DNA of 13,397 nucleotides from an uncultured Oscillospiraceae bacterium (GTDB lineage: Bacteria; Bacillota; Clostridia; Oscillospirales; Oscillospiraceae), in NCBI GenBank assembly GCA_910577805.1, contig CAJTOE010000059.1, positions 1 through 13,397 of the forward strand, written 5' to 3'. Made by a program: the position numbers and the translations under genes. The notes beneath the pieces are model-generated. The model saw only the letters and a program-made list of their open reading frames with translations. It was not told the origin of the DNA and did not search any database. Shown here one piece after another: positions 7,083-13,386 of the stretch. Each line of letters begins with the position of its first letter. Positions within the stretch are counted from its first letter, which is position 1.

Positions 7083-7755
7083 CGCTCTGACCGGCTCCCC
7101 CCTTTTCGGCCTGACCCTCAGCGCCGCCGCTTGGTGCGTGGGGCTTTGGCTGCAAAAAAAGACGAAATTTTTCCTGTGCAATCCGCTGCTGATTGCCAGC
7201 GCACTGCTTATCGTGTGCCTGGCCGCCTTTGATATCCCCTACGAGCGCTACGCCCAGGGGGGCGATTTTATCAAGCTGATGCTGGGACCGGTCACCGCTG
7301 TGCTGGCCCTGAACATCTACAATCAGCGCAGCATTTTAAAGCAGTATTTTATCCCGGTCCTGGTGGGCTGTACCGTCGGGAGCCTGACCAGTATGGGCAG
7401 TGTGCTGCTGCTGTGCCGCCTGCTCCAGACGGAGCGCTTTTTGACGGCCTCCCTGCTGCCCAAGAGCGTCACAACGGCCATTGCCATCGGCATTGCCGAG
7501 AGCCAGGGCGGCGTAGGCGGCATCGCGGCGGCGGCGGTGATGGTGGCGGGGCTGACCGGCGCGGTGCTGGCCCCCAAGCTGTCCAAGCTCTTCCGCGTCA
7601 CCGACCCGGTGGCGGAGGGTCTGGCCATCGGCTCGTGCAGCCACGCCCTGGGGACCGCCAAGGCAATGGAGATCGGCCAGGTCCAGGGGGCCATGAGCTC
7701 CATTGCCATCTGCGTGTGCGGCATTCTCACGTCAGTGCTGGCGCTGTTTCTGTAA
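7075..7755 (+). CDS. lrgB: CidB/LrgB family membrane protein
   Basis: A 226-residue polytopic membrane protein, the expected partner of the LrgA just upstream. Family signatures are LLPKSVTTAIA (127-137), a glycine/alanine-rich helix (144-166), and EGLAIGSCSHALGTAKAME (181-199). The length matches LrgB, CidB and the bacterial pyruvate transporter subunit family. ATG 7075 overlaps the lrgA stop by 8 bases and is served by AAAGGGGG about 8 bases upstream within lrgA. It is the last gene of the operon. Its TAA stop directly abuts the pyrB stop codon on the other strand, and no terminator hairpin is visible between them. Confidence 0.88.
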   Translation: MLDALTGSPLFGLTLSAAAWCVGLWLQKKTKFFLCNPLLIASALLIVCLAAFDIPYERYAQGGDFIKLMLGPVTAVLALNIYNQRSILKQYFIPVLVGCTVGSLTSMGSVLLLCRLLQTERFLTASLLPKSVTTAIAIGIAESQGGVGGIAAAAVMVAGLTGAVLAPKLSKLFRVTDPVAEGLAIGSCSHALGTAKAMEIGQVQGAMSSIAICVCGILTSVLALFL

Positions 7756-8817
7756 TCACTCCAGCGCTCCGTCGCAGAAGGCGCAGCAGTCGATGCCGCC
7801 GTTTTTCTTCACCAGGGGGGGCAGATAGTGCTGTGTCTGGGTGATGCACCGGGGGTTGCGGCACACAGGCGCGGTGCCGATTTCCACACCGTCCGGCTCC
7901 TCCCGCCGGGGCTGGAGGGCCAGATGCTCCAGAAGCGCCATCCGGGCGAACATCCCGTACCGGGCCTGCTGGAAGTAGACCGCCCGCGGGTCGTCGTCCA
8001 CGTCCACGGCAATCTCGTCCACACGGGGCAGCGGGTGCATCACCAGCATATTTTCCTTGGCCCGCTCCAGCTTCCGGCGGGTCAGCACGTAAACGCCCTT
8101 GTTGCGCTCGTACTCCAGGGGGTCCACGAAGCGCTCCCGCTGAATGCGGGTCATGTACAGCACGTCCAGCTGGGGCATTACGGACTCCAGGCTGGTCACC
8201 TCAGTGAACCACATATCATGCTCCCGCATGAACAGCCGGATATAGTCGGGCACCGCGAGTTCTCTGGGGGAGATTAAGAAAAACTTGATTTTCTGGAATT
8301 TCTCCATGGCCTTGATGAAGGAGTGGACCGTGCGTCCGTTTTTCAGGTCGCCGCACAGGCCGATGGACAGGCCGTCCACGCCTCCCCGCAGGCGGGTGAT
8401 GGTGGTCAGGTCCGCCATGGTCTGGGTGGGGTGCATGTGGCCGCCGTCCCCGGCGTTGACCACGGGCACCGCCGAATAGAGGGAGGCCGCTTTTGCCGCA
8501 CCCTCCCAGGGGGTGCGCATAACCACCACATCCGCGTAGCTGGACACCATTTTTATGGTGTCCTTCAGCGTTTCTCCCTTGGACACCGAGGACGAGCTGG
8601 GGTCGGCGAAGCCGAACACCGTGCCGCCCAGCCGGAGCATTGCGGTCTGGAAGGAAAAATTGGTCCGGGTGGATGGCTCATAAAAAAGACTGGCCGCCAC
8701 CTTGCCCCGGCACACGTCAATAAACTGTTCCGGTTCGTCGATGATCTGTCCAGCCCGTTGATACAGCGCGTCCCACTCCTGGCGGGACAGGTCTCCAAAG
8801 TCGATCAAATGACGCAT
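7756..8817 (-). CDS. pyrB: Aspartate carbamoyltransferase with PyrI-like zinc tail
   Basis: This enzyme catalyses the second step of pyrimidine synthesis, joining carbamoyl phosphate to aspartate. Residues 1-300 are a full catalytic chain: FYEPSTRTNFSF (45-56) binds carbamoyl phosphate, SSSVSKGET (75-83) is the 80s loop, RTPWEGAA (101-108) follows, then HPTQT (129-133), TRIQRER (223-229) and HPLPRVDEI (261-269). The protein runs to 353 residues, against about 305-310 for most PyrB. The extra C-terminus has Cys319-x4-Cys324 and Cys345-x2-Cys348, with Cys344 adjacent. That is the pattern of the zinc-binding domain of the regulatory chain PyrI, but without PyrI's nucleotide-binding domain. No separate pyrI or other pyr gene is present. 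AGAGGAGG lies 7 bases before the ATG, and a promoter at 8842-8870 leaves a leader of under 20 bases, so PyrR attenuation is unlikely. Confidence 0.93.
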   Translation of the reverse strand: MRHLIDFGDLSRQEWDALYQRAGQIIDEPEQFIDVCRGKVAASLFYEPSTRTNFSFQTAMLRLGGTVFGFADPSSSSVSKGETLKDTIKMVSSYADVVVMRTPWEGAAKAASLYSAVPVVNAGDGGHMHPTQTMADLTTITRLRGGVDGLSIGLCGDLKNGRTVHSFIKAMEKFQKIKFFLISPRELAVPDYIRLFMREHDMWFTEVTSLESVMPQLDVLYMTRIQRERFVDPLEYERNKGVYVLTRRKLERAKENMLVMHPLPRVDEIAVDVDDDPRAVYFQQARYGMFARMALLEHLALQPRREEPDGVEIGTAPVCRNPRCITQTQHYLPPLVKKNGGIDCCAFCDGALE

Positions 8818-8841
8818 AGCTCGTCCTCCTCTTTTTTGTCT

Positions 8842-8870
8842 ATCCTACCACGATTTTTCCCTGGGGGCAA
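8842..8870 (-). promoter_or_regulatory. Promoter for pyrB
   Basis: On the minus strand TTGCCC (8865-8870) and TAGGAT (8842-8847) are 17 bases apart. Each box matches four or five of six consensus bases. The start site would fall only about 15-18 bases before the pyrB ATG, just upstream of the AGAGGAGG ribosome binding site. It faces away from the tRNA promoter at 8936-8964. Confidence 0.6.
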
Positions 8871-8935
8871 CCTTAAATTTTGGGGGATGGGGAATTTGGG
8901 GTGAAAATCTCCTGCCCGCATCCCCACAGAAATCC

Positions 8936-8964
8936 TTGCATTTTCCATATGCCTATGCTATAAT
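8936..8964 (+). promoter_or_regulatory. Promoter for tRNA-Pro
   Basis: TTGCAT (8936-8941) and a perfect TATAAT (8959-8964) are separated by 17 bases, placing the start near 8971, about 11 bases before the mature tRNA 5' end. Confidence 0.8.
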
Positions 8965-8981
8965 GCGTAAGAATCACACAT

Positions 8982-9060
8982 CCGGGCGTGGCGAAGTTTG
9001 GTATCGCGCTCGCTTTGGGAGCGAGAGATTTCGCAGGTTCAAATCCTGTCGCCCGGACCA
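8982..9060 (+). tRNA. tRNA-Pro (anticodon UGG)
   Basis: Cloverleaf read by eye. The acceptor CCGGGCG pairs with CGCCCGG, the D stem is GCGA/TCGC, and the anticodon stem CTCGC/GCGAG encloses TTTGGGA with anticodon TGG. The T arm is GCAGG-TTCAAAT-CCTGT, with a G-U pair at its base as in many proline tRNAs. Discriminator A is followed by an encoded CCA. C1-G72 and A73 are the expected bacterial proline identity features. The variable loop reads AGATTTC, 7 bases where 4-5 are usual, giving 79 rather than 77 bases. It is a single-gene transcription unit with its own promoter and terminator. Confidence 0.95.
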
Positions 9061-9107
9061 CGCCGGAGCAAGCCAGCCTTGCTCCGGCGATTTTCTTACC
9101 CTTTTTT
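9061..9107 (+). terminator. Intrinsic terminator of tRNA-Pro
   Basis: A perfect 12-base-pair stem, CGCCGGAGCAAG (9061-9072) with CTTGCTCCGGCG (9078-9089) around loop CCAGC, begins right after the encoded CCA. It is followed by T-rich sequence including TTTT (9091-9094) and TTTTTT (9102-9107). Confidence 0.92.
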
Positions 9108-9118
9108 GCAGATTTTTC

Positions 9119-9149
9119 TTGACTGTAAAGCCCCTTGACAGCTTATAAT
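9119..9149 (+). promoter_or_regulatory. MerR-type promoter (19-bp spacer) with dyad operator
   Basis: TTGACT (9119-9124) and TATAAT (9144-9149) are 19 bases apart, the over-long spacing typical of promoters activated by MerR-family distortion. The spacer region contains an imperfect inverted repeat CTGTAAAG (9123-9130) / CTTGACAG (9134-9141), 7 of 8 positions matching, around CCC. Its centre lies close to the spacer centre. The gene that follows encodes a MerR-family protein, so autoregulation is the natural reading (inference). Confidence 0.72.
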
Positions 9150-9170
9150 CCACACAAAGGAGGTGTTCTT

Positions 9171-10592
9171 ATGACCATCAAAGAGGTCGAGAGCCGCACG
9201 GAGCTGGTGCGGGCCAACATCCGCTACTACGAAAGTCAGGGCCTTATTTCCCCCGTCCGGCGGGAGAACGGGTACCGGGAATACACCCAGCAGGATGTGG
9301 ACACGCTGCTGAAAATCAAGCTGCTGCGGCAGCTCCGGTTCTCCATGGAGGAGATACAGGCGCTCCAGAAGGGGGAGCGTGATTTGGCCCTGGTGCTGGA
9401 CCAGAAGCTCCGGGAGCTGAAGCTGGCCCAGGAGGAGCTGGAGGACGCCGCGCGGCTGTGCCGGGAGCTGCGCCAGGACCAGGCCAGCTACGCCACCCTG
9501 GACGCCGCCCACTATCTGAAGCGCTGTACCCCGCCGGCGGACGTTCTGAAGCAGGACGAGCTGCCCCACTACATCTTCCCCTGGCGGCGCTATTTCGCAC
9601 GGACCTTGGATATTCTGTTTTACAACACCATTTTCACCCTGCTCTTGCAGTTCCTGTTCCGTATCAACGTCCTGCGGGAGGAGGCCGTCTTCTGGCGCAC
9701 CCTGATTCCCTTGCTGCTGATGCTGGGGGGTGAGAGTTTGATGCTCACCTTATGCGGGACCACCCCCGGTAAGGCCCTGCTGGGCCTGAAGCTCGTCCAG
9801 GCGGACGGCTCTCCCCTGACCCTGGAGCAGTCCTTCTGGCGCACGAGCCGGGTCATGCTCCTGTTCGGCGGGTGCCAGCTCATGGCCCTGCTCCCCCCGC
9901 TGTTTGTCCTGATCGCCGTCGGTCTGGAGATTTACGCCTGCGTCTGCGTGTACCATGCGCGCCCCCTGCTCTGGGAACGGGACGACATCCTCTATCTGGA
10001 GGGCAGTACGAGAGAAAAACGGTTCTGGGATTGGGACTCGACCTTTACCGCCCTGCGGATCGGAGGCTACGTGGCGGCCTTGGGGCTGTGTATCGCACTG
10101 ACCGTAGGCGGGCACTTGTGGGCCTCCACCCCCTACTACCATGGCGAACAGCTCCAGGCGTCCCAGTTCGCCGACAATTACAATCAGATCCACCGGTTTC
10201 TGCGCGGCCGGAACAACATCACCTACGAGATGGACGGGACCGGAGGCCTGCAAGAGCTGCCCCAGCCGCCGGGGACCTTTCATGTGGACTTCTGGGGCGG
10301 TCTCGGATTGGACCCGGTGTTCCGGCTGGAGCAGAAGAATGGTTATTTGACAAAAGTGACCCTTCTGTGCCCCCGCGGGGACGAGCCGGAGTTTTTTGGG
10401 ATACCCCGTACCGAGATGACCGTTTCGGCCTATGCGTTTTTGTGGCACGACCTGGGCCGCACACAGATCGTGGAGCTGATTGAGGCCATGAACCAGCAGT
10501 ATGAGGATTTTCATTACAGCTACCCCAATGTGGAGGTGGACTGCCGGATGAACGACGGCGGTACGTTCGTCTTTACGATGACCCGGACCTGA
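9171..10592 (+). CDS. Membrane-tethered MerR-family regulator with RDD domain and C-terminal ectodomain
   Basis: A 473-residue protein with an unusual build. Residues 1-70 are a MerR winged helix-turn-helix (MTIKEVESRT, NIRYYESQGLI, NGYREY, LRFSMEEIQAL). Residues 70-105 are a likely coiled-coil dimer helix. Residues about 138-285 are an RDD membrane domain, with YFARTLDILFYN near 141-152, CGTTPGKALLGLKLV at 195-209, and hydrophobic helices near 150-165, 178-195 and 227-260. A further helix at about 295-315 is followed by an unrecognised 158-residue C-terminal domain, predicted to be outside the cell if the RDD domain ends inside. The start ATG 9171 has AAAGGAGG 7 bases upstream; ATG starts further upstream are not supported. 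It probably senses an external or membrane signal and controls its own promoter. The ligand is unknown. Confidence 0.88.
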   Translation: MTIKEVESRTELVRANIRYYESQGLISPVRRENGYREYTQQDVDTLLKIKLLRQLRFSMEEIQALQKGERDLALVLDQKLRELKLAQEELEDAARLCRELRQDQASYATLDAAHYLKRCTPPADVLKQDELPHYIFPWRRYFARTLDILFYNTIFTLLLQFLFRINVLREEAVFWRTLIPLLLMLGGESLMLTLCGTTPGKALLGLKLVQADGSPLTLEQSFWRTSRVMLLFGGCQLMALLPPLFVLIAVGLEIYACVCVYHARPLLWERDDILYLEGSTREKRFWDWDSTFTALRIGGYVAALGLCIALTVGGHLWASTPYYHGEQLQASQFADNYNQIHRFLRGRNNITYEMDGTGGLQELPQPPGTFHVDFWGGLGLDPVFRLEQKNGYLTKVTLLCPRGDEPEFFGIPRTEMTVSAYAFLWHDLGRTQIVELIEAMNQQYEDFHYSYPNVEVDCRMNDGGTFVFTMTRT

Positions 10593-10632
10593 CAATTTGG
10601 CGGTTTTTTTCAGACGCAAATTTCCATACATG

Positions 10633-10685
10633 AAACCCCTCCCGTACTGCTATCCTACCATGAGAGCAATACGGGAGGGGTTTTT
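10633..10685 (+). terminator. Strong hairpin: terminator/attenuator holding the next gene's ribosome binding site
   Basis: AAACCCCTCCCGTA (10633-10646) pairs perfectly with TACGGGAGGGGTTT (10670-10683). After one mismatch an inner TGCT/AGCA stem (10648-10651 with 10665-10668) extends it. A TTTTT run (10681-10685) follows the G-rich arm, as in an intrinsic terminator for the MerR-RDD gene. The same arm carries GGGAGGGG, the only good Shine-Dalgarno sequence for the ATG at 10690. The 5' arm CCCCTCCC therefore sequesters it when folded. Confidence 0.8.
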
Positions 10686-10689
10686 AAAT

Positions 10690-11232
10690 ATGGCTTGGAT
10701 GTTTCGCTGGTTTTGGTACTTTGTGTTTTACAGCTTGTGCGGCTTTGGCTGCGAGGTGCTGTTCTCCCGGCTCACCGGCGGGCGGCGGGACCGGAAGGGA
10801 ATGCTCCTGCTGCCATTGTGCCCTGTGTACGGCCTGGGGGCCTGCGCCATTTTACTGCTGCCCCCGGTGGTCCGCACTCACCCGGCGGCGCTGTTTTTCC
10901 TGGGCGGACTGGCGGCGGCGGGGGTGGAATATCTTATGGCGGTTTTTTACGAGGAAGGACTCGGCGTGCAGTTCTGGGACTACTCCGACCTGCCCTGGAA
11001 TATTCAGGGGCGGGTCTGCATCCCCTTCACGCTGATCTGGGGGTTGATGGCCCTGACCCTGGTGCGCTGGCTCCACCCCCTGGTGCAGGGGTTCGTATGG
11101 TACGTTCCGGCGCCGTTGAGCTTATGCGCACTGGCGGCGGTGGGCGCGGACCTGGCCGTGTCCTCCTGGATGATGCGGTTCACCGGCGGGCGGGACTGCC
11201 TGCGGTGGTACAGTGTCCGGAACCGCTCTTAA
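10690..11232 (+). CDS. PF06541-like membrane protein (putative ABC-transporter type IV)
   Basis: A 180-residue membrane protein with about five hydrophobic segments. It carries hallmarks of the family named 'putative ABC-transporter type IV' (ABC_trans_CmpB): FYSLCGFGCEVLF near 13-25, LCPVYGLGA near 43-51, VEYLMAVFYEE (79-89), and FWDYSDLPWNIQGRVC (95-110). Despite the family name no transport substrate is established. ATG 10690 was chosen because GGGAGGGG lies 9 bases upstream and the family core starts almost at once; ATG 10699 is possible, and the open frame upstream of 10690 runs through the hairpin. No promoter was found between 10593 and 10690, so it is probably expressed by read-through from the MerR-RDD gene. 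Its stop overlaps that of the pspC-like gene on the other strand. Confidence 0.82.
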   Translation: MAWMFRWFWYFVFYSLCGFGCEVLFSRLTGGRRDRKGMLLLPLCPVYGLGACAILLLPPVVRTHPAALFFLGGLAAAGVEYLMAVFYEEGLGVQFWDYSDLPWNIQGRVCIPFTLIWGLMALTLVRWLHPLVQGFVWYVPAPLSLCALAAVGADLAVSSWMMRFTGGRDCLRWYSVRNRS

Positions 11233-11438
11233 TATCCGGGGTAGATGTCGCTTTTGTTGGGCATGATCAGTGCGCAGGCGATGTAGGCCCAGAAGCCCAG
11301 CGTCCCGCACAGGGACAAAATCACCCAGCCCACCCGGACCAGGGTGGGGTCGATGTCGAAGTACTCGGCAATGCCGCCGCAGACGCCGCACACCATCTTG
11401 TAGGAACCTTCCGTTTTGTAAAGACGCTTTTTATCCAT
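11229..11438 (-). CDS. Small PspC-domain membrane protein
   Basis: A 69-residue protein consisting almost entirely of a PspC domain: KRLYKTEGSYKMVCGVCGGI near 4-22, AEYFDIDPTLVRVGWV (24-39), then one hydrophobic segment (about 36-60) and a short hydrophilic tail. PspC proteins in Gram-negative bacteria take part in the membrane-stress phage-shock response; stand-alone short forms are common in Clostridia and their role is not settled. The start ATG 11438 has GGAGGG 6 bases upstream; the open frame continues further upstream but without such support. The stop TAA shares the TTAA palindrome with the convergent gene's stop. No other psp or lia gene is nearby. Confidence 0.88.
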   Translation of the reverse strand: MDKKRLYKTEGSYKMVCGVCGGIAEYFDIDPTLVRVGWVILSLCGTLGFWAYIACALIMPNKSDIYPGY

Positions 11439-11486
11439 GATGAACCCTCCATTTTTTCGGCTGTTTGTAACTGCCTTATGCGTATT

Positions 11487-11515
11487 AGGATACGCTCTCC
11501 ACATGAAAAAGTCTA
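11487..11515 (-). promoter_or_regulatory. Possible promoter for the pspC-like gene
   Basis: On the minus strand TAGACT (11510-11515) and TATCCT (11487-11492) are 17 bases apart, each with four of six consensus bases. A short dyad GCGTAT-N4-ATACGC overlaps the -10. The match is modest. Read-through from the helicase operon upstream is an alternative, since no terminator is seen in 11439-11538. Confidence 0.4.
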
Positions 11516-11538
11516 TGGAAAAAGGATTAAAATAGTCT

Positions 11539-12102
11539 TTAAATTTTTCGCAGGTAGAACAGCCGCCGGGCCAGCCACACTGCGGACAGGATAAAAAAGA
11601 CCTCCAGTGCAGTAGTTATCATACCGCCCAGCAGGAACAGCGCCCCGGAAAACCCGGCAATCCACCGCCACACCCGCAAAAGCGGCTGATAGACCTCATA
11701 GGTCCGCCGCCGTCCGGTCAGGATAACGGCCAGCAGAGCCAGCATCAGCAGTACGCAGGCGCAGGCGGCGAAAATCACATGGAGCCGGGCGATTTTGGGC
11801 AGAAATTCCGGCAGATAGGGCAGCAGCAGCGCACCCGCCAGCAGGACGCACCCGACGGCGGTGAGGACCCAGACGACCCGGCGGCCCCGGCGGGGCAGCG
11901 TCTGGGCGACGGCCCCCAGCACGCCGAGGAAATAGCTCCCCACCAGCACGCCCCATAGAAAGAAGCCCCGGAAGTGGTCCTCCCCGGTGACGGCAATGAC
12001 GGAGAAGTTGGTGGAAAACCACTCCATGCTCCCGGCGAACAGCAGGGTATAGGCGGGGATCAGGAAGCAGGCGAAGAAATCCACCCAAAAATGTTTCCGC
12101 AT
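11539..12102 (-). CDS. Unrecognised polytopic membrane protein
   Basis: A 187-residue protein with about six hydrophobic segments (roughly 8-25, 45-66, 75-95, 105-129, 147-163 and 164-178) and basic cytoplasmic-looking loops (RRGRR at 71-75, GRRR at 130-133). The segment EWFSTNFSVIAVTG (27-40) stands out in the first extracytoplasmic loop and resembles what I have seen in small DUF998-like clostridial membrane proteins, but I cannot assign a family. ATG 12102 overlaps the helicase stop as TGATG. No good Shine-Dalgarno is visible, so translation probably depends on reinitiation after the helicase gene. Confidence 0.8.
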   Translation of the reverse strand: MRKHFWVDFFACFLIPAYTLLFAGSMEWFSTNFSVIAVTGEDHFRGFFLWGVLVGSYFLGVLGAVAQTLPRRGRRVVWVLTAVGCVLLAGALLLPYLPEFLPKIARLHVIFAACACVLLMLALLAVILTGRRRTYEVYQPLLRVWRWIAGFSGALFLLGGMITTALEVFFILSAVWLARRLFYLRKI

Positions 12103-13280
12103 CAGGACTGGGACGGAGCGACCAGATCGCCCCGCTCGTTGAACCGGACGAAAACAATTTCATTCCCGGTATTTTTTCGTATCTCATCCAGCCGCAGGCC
12201 CTCGGTGACGGAGGACACCAGCGAAAACGCGACCCCGTGGCGCTTGGCCCGGCCGGTGCGGCCGATCCGGTGGATATAGTATTCGTTTTCGTCGGGCACG
12301 TCGTAGTTGAACACCGCGTCCACATCGTCGATGTCCAGCCCCCGGGCGGCCACGTCCGTAGCGGCCAGGATACGCAGCTTGCCCTCCCGGAATTTCAACA
12401 GCGTTTTTTCCCGGACCCGCTGCTGTACGTCCCCATGGATGGCCTCGCAGGACAGGCCCCGCATCCGTAAAAGCCCGCCCAGACGGTCGGCCATATTTTT
12501 CGTGTTGCAGAACACAATGACCCGGTCGTACTGCCCCATCTCCAGCAGCCGGGCCAGCACCTCTACCTTCTGACTGCGGTCCACGTCCAGCCGGTATTGG
12601 GCGATATCCGGCTTGTTCTCCTGGTCCGCCCGGACGGTGATCTCCACCGGGTCCCGCTGGTACACCCAGGAGATGTCCATAACCTCCCGTGAGATGGTGG
12701 CGGAGAACATGCCCAAATTTTTCCGCTTGGGCATTTTGTCCAGAATACGGGTCACGTCCCGGACAAAGCCCATATCTAGCATCCGGTCCGCCTCGTCCAG
12801 CACCACCGTCTCCACCTTGTCCAGGGAGATGGTCCGGCGCTTGAGGTGGTCCATCAGCCGCCCCGGCGTAGCCACCACGATCTGGGGGGCCTTTTTGAGC
12901 TGGACGATCTGCTTTTCGATGGGCTGGCCCCCGTAGAGGCACACGGTCCGCACGCCCTCCCGGAAGGCGCATAATCCCCGCAGCTCGTCCCGGATCTGGA
13001 TGGCAAGCTCACGGGTGGGGGCCAGCACCAGGCCGGTCACGTCGGTCCCCTCCGGGTCGGCATGCTCCACCATGGGGATGCCGAAGGCAAAGGTCTTGCC
13101 CGTGCCGGTGGGGGCCTTGGCGATCACGTCCCGCCACTGCATGAAGTAGGGGATGGACCCCGCCTGGACCGGGGTAGCCCGGACATAGCCCAATTTTTCG
13201 ATGGCGCGCATCAGCTCCGGGGACAGTCCCAGTTGGGCGTACTCGACGCTGTCGTTTACAATTTCGCCGTTTATTTCCAT
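12102..13280 (-). CDS. DEAD-box ATP-dependent RNA helicase
   Basis: Predicted RNA helicase that unwinds or remodels RNA duplexes using ATP. All core motifs are present in order: a Q-motif region with TPVQAGSIP (36-44), motif I APTGTGKT (56-63), Ia PTRELAIQ (88-95), Ib TPGRL (138-142), II DEAD (162-165), III SAT (193-195), IV VIVFCNTK (254-261), V ATDVAARGLDID (307-318) and VI HRIGRTGRA (337-345). At 392 residues it is essentially a bare two-RecA core and lacks the C-terminal RNA-binding extension of DbpA, CsdA or CshA, so its RNA target cannot be guessed. ATG 13280 has GAGAGG about 7 bases upstream and a strong promoter at 13314-13341. It is first in a two-gene unit with the downstream membrane protein. 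Confidence 0.95.
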   Translation of the reverse strand: MEINGEIVNDSVEYAQLGLSPELMRAIEKLGYVRATPVQAGSIPYFMQWRDVIAKAPTGTGKTFAFGIPMVEHADPEGTDVTGLVLAPTRELAIQIRDELRGLCAFREGVRTVCLYGGQPIEKQIVQLKKAPQIVVATPGRLMDHLKRRTISLDKVETVVLDEADRMLDMGFVRDVTRILDKMPKRKNLGMFSATISREVMDISWVYQRDPVEITVRADQENKPDIAQYRLDVDRSQKVEVLARLLEMGQYDRVIVFCNTKNMADRLGGLLRMRGLSCEAIHGDVQQRVREKTLLKFREGKLRILAATDVAARGLDIDDVDAVFNYDVPDENEYYIHRIGRTGRAKRHGVAFSLVSSVTEGLRLDEIRKNTGNEIVFVRFNERGDLVAPSQS

Positions 13281-13313
13281 AATATAAGCCTCTCTGTCTC
13301 ATTCTTCCCGTTT

Positions 13314-13341
13314 ATTATACCAGTTTTTCGGCGTTTGTCCA
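13314..13341 (-). promoter_or_regulatory. Promoter for the DEAD-box helicase
   Basis: On the minus strand TGGACA (13336-13341) and TATAAT (13314-13319) are 16 bases apart. The -10 is preceded by TGG, giving an extended -10 TGn element. The leader before the ATG is about 27 bases. Confidence 0.8.
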
Positions 13342-13386
13342 CCATGGAAATCGGAAATGTGTAATTTTCTCCCGTTTTCCCCCTCA

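Noticed and set aside
8818..8841. PyrR-type attenuator or riboswitch ahead of pyrB
   Set aside because: The predicted leader is under 20 bases, too short for any such structure.
8873..9061. 62-residue minus-strand frame beginning MVRATGFEPAKS
   Set aside because: This is the well-known artefact of translating the antisense of a tRNA; it covers the tRNA-Pro gene.
9135..9149. TTGACA (9135-9140) as -35 for TATAAT (9144-9149)
   Set aside because: Only 3 bases separate them. TTGACT at 9119-9124, with 19 bases, is the sensible partner and fits MerR regulation; the TTGACA is part of the dyad.
10695..11594. 299-residue plus-strand frame
   Set aside because: Out-of-frame shadow of the PF06541-like gene running into antisense of pspC; low-complexity G/A/R content and no start signal.
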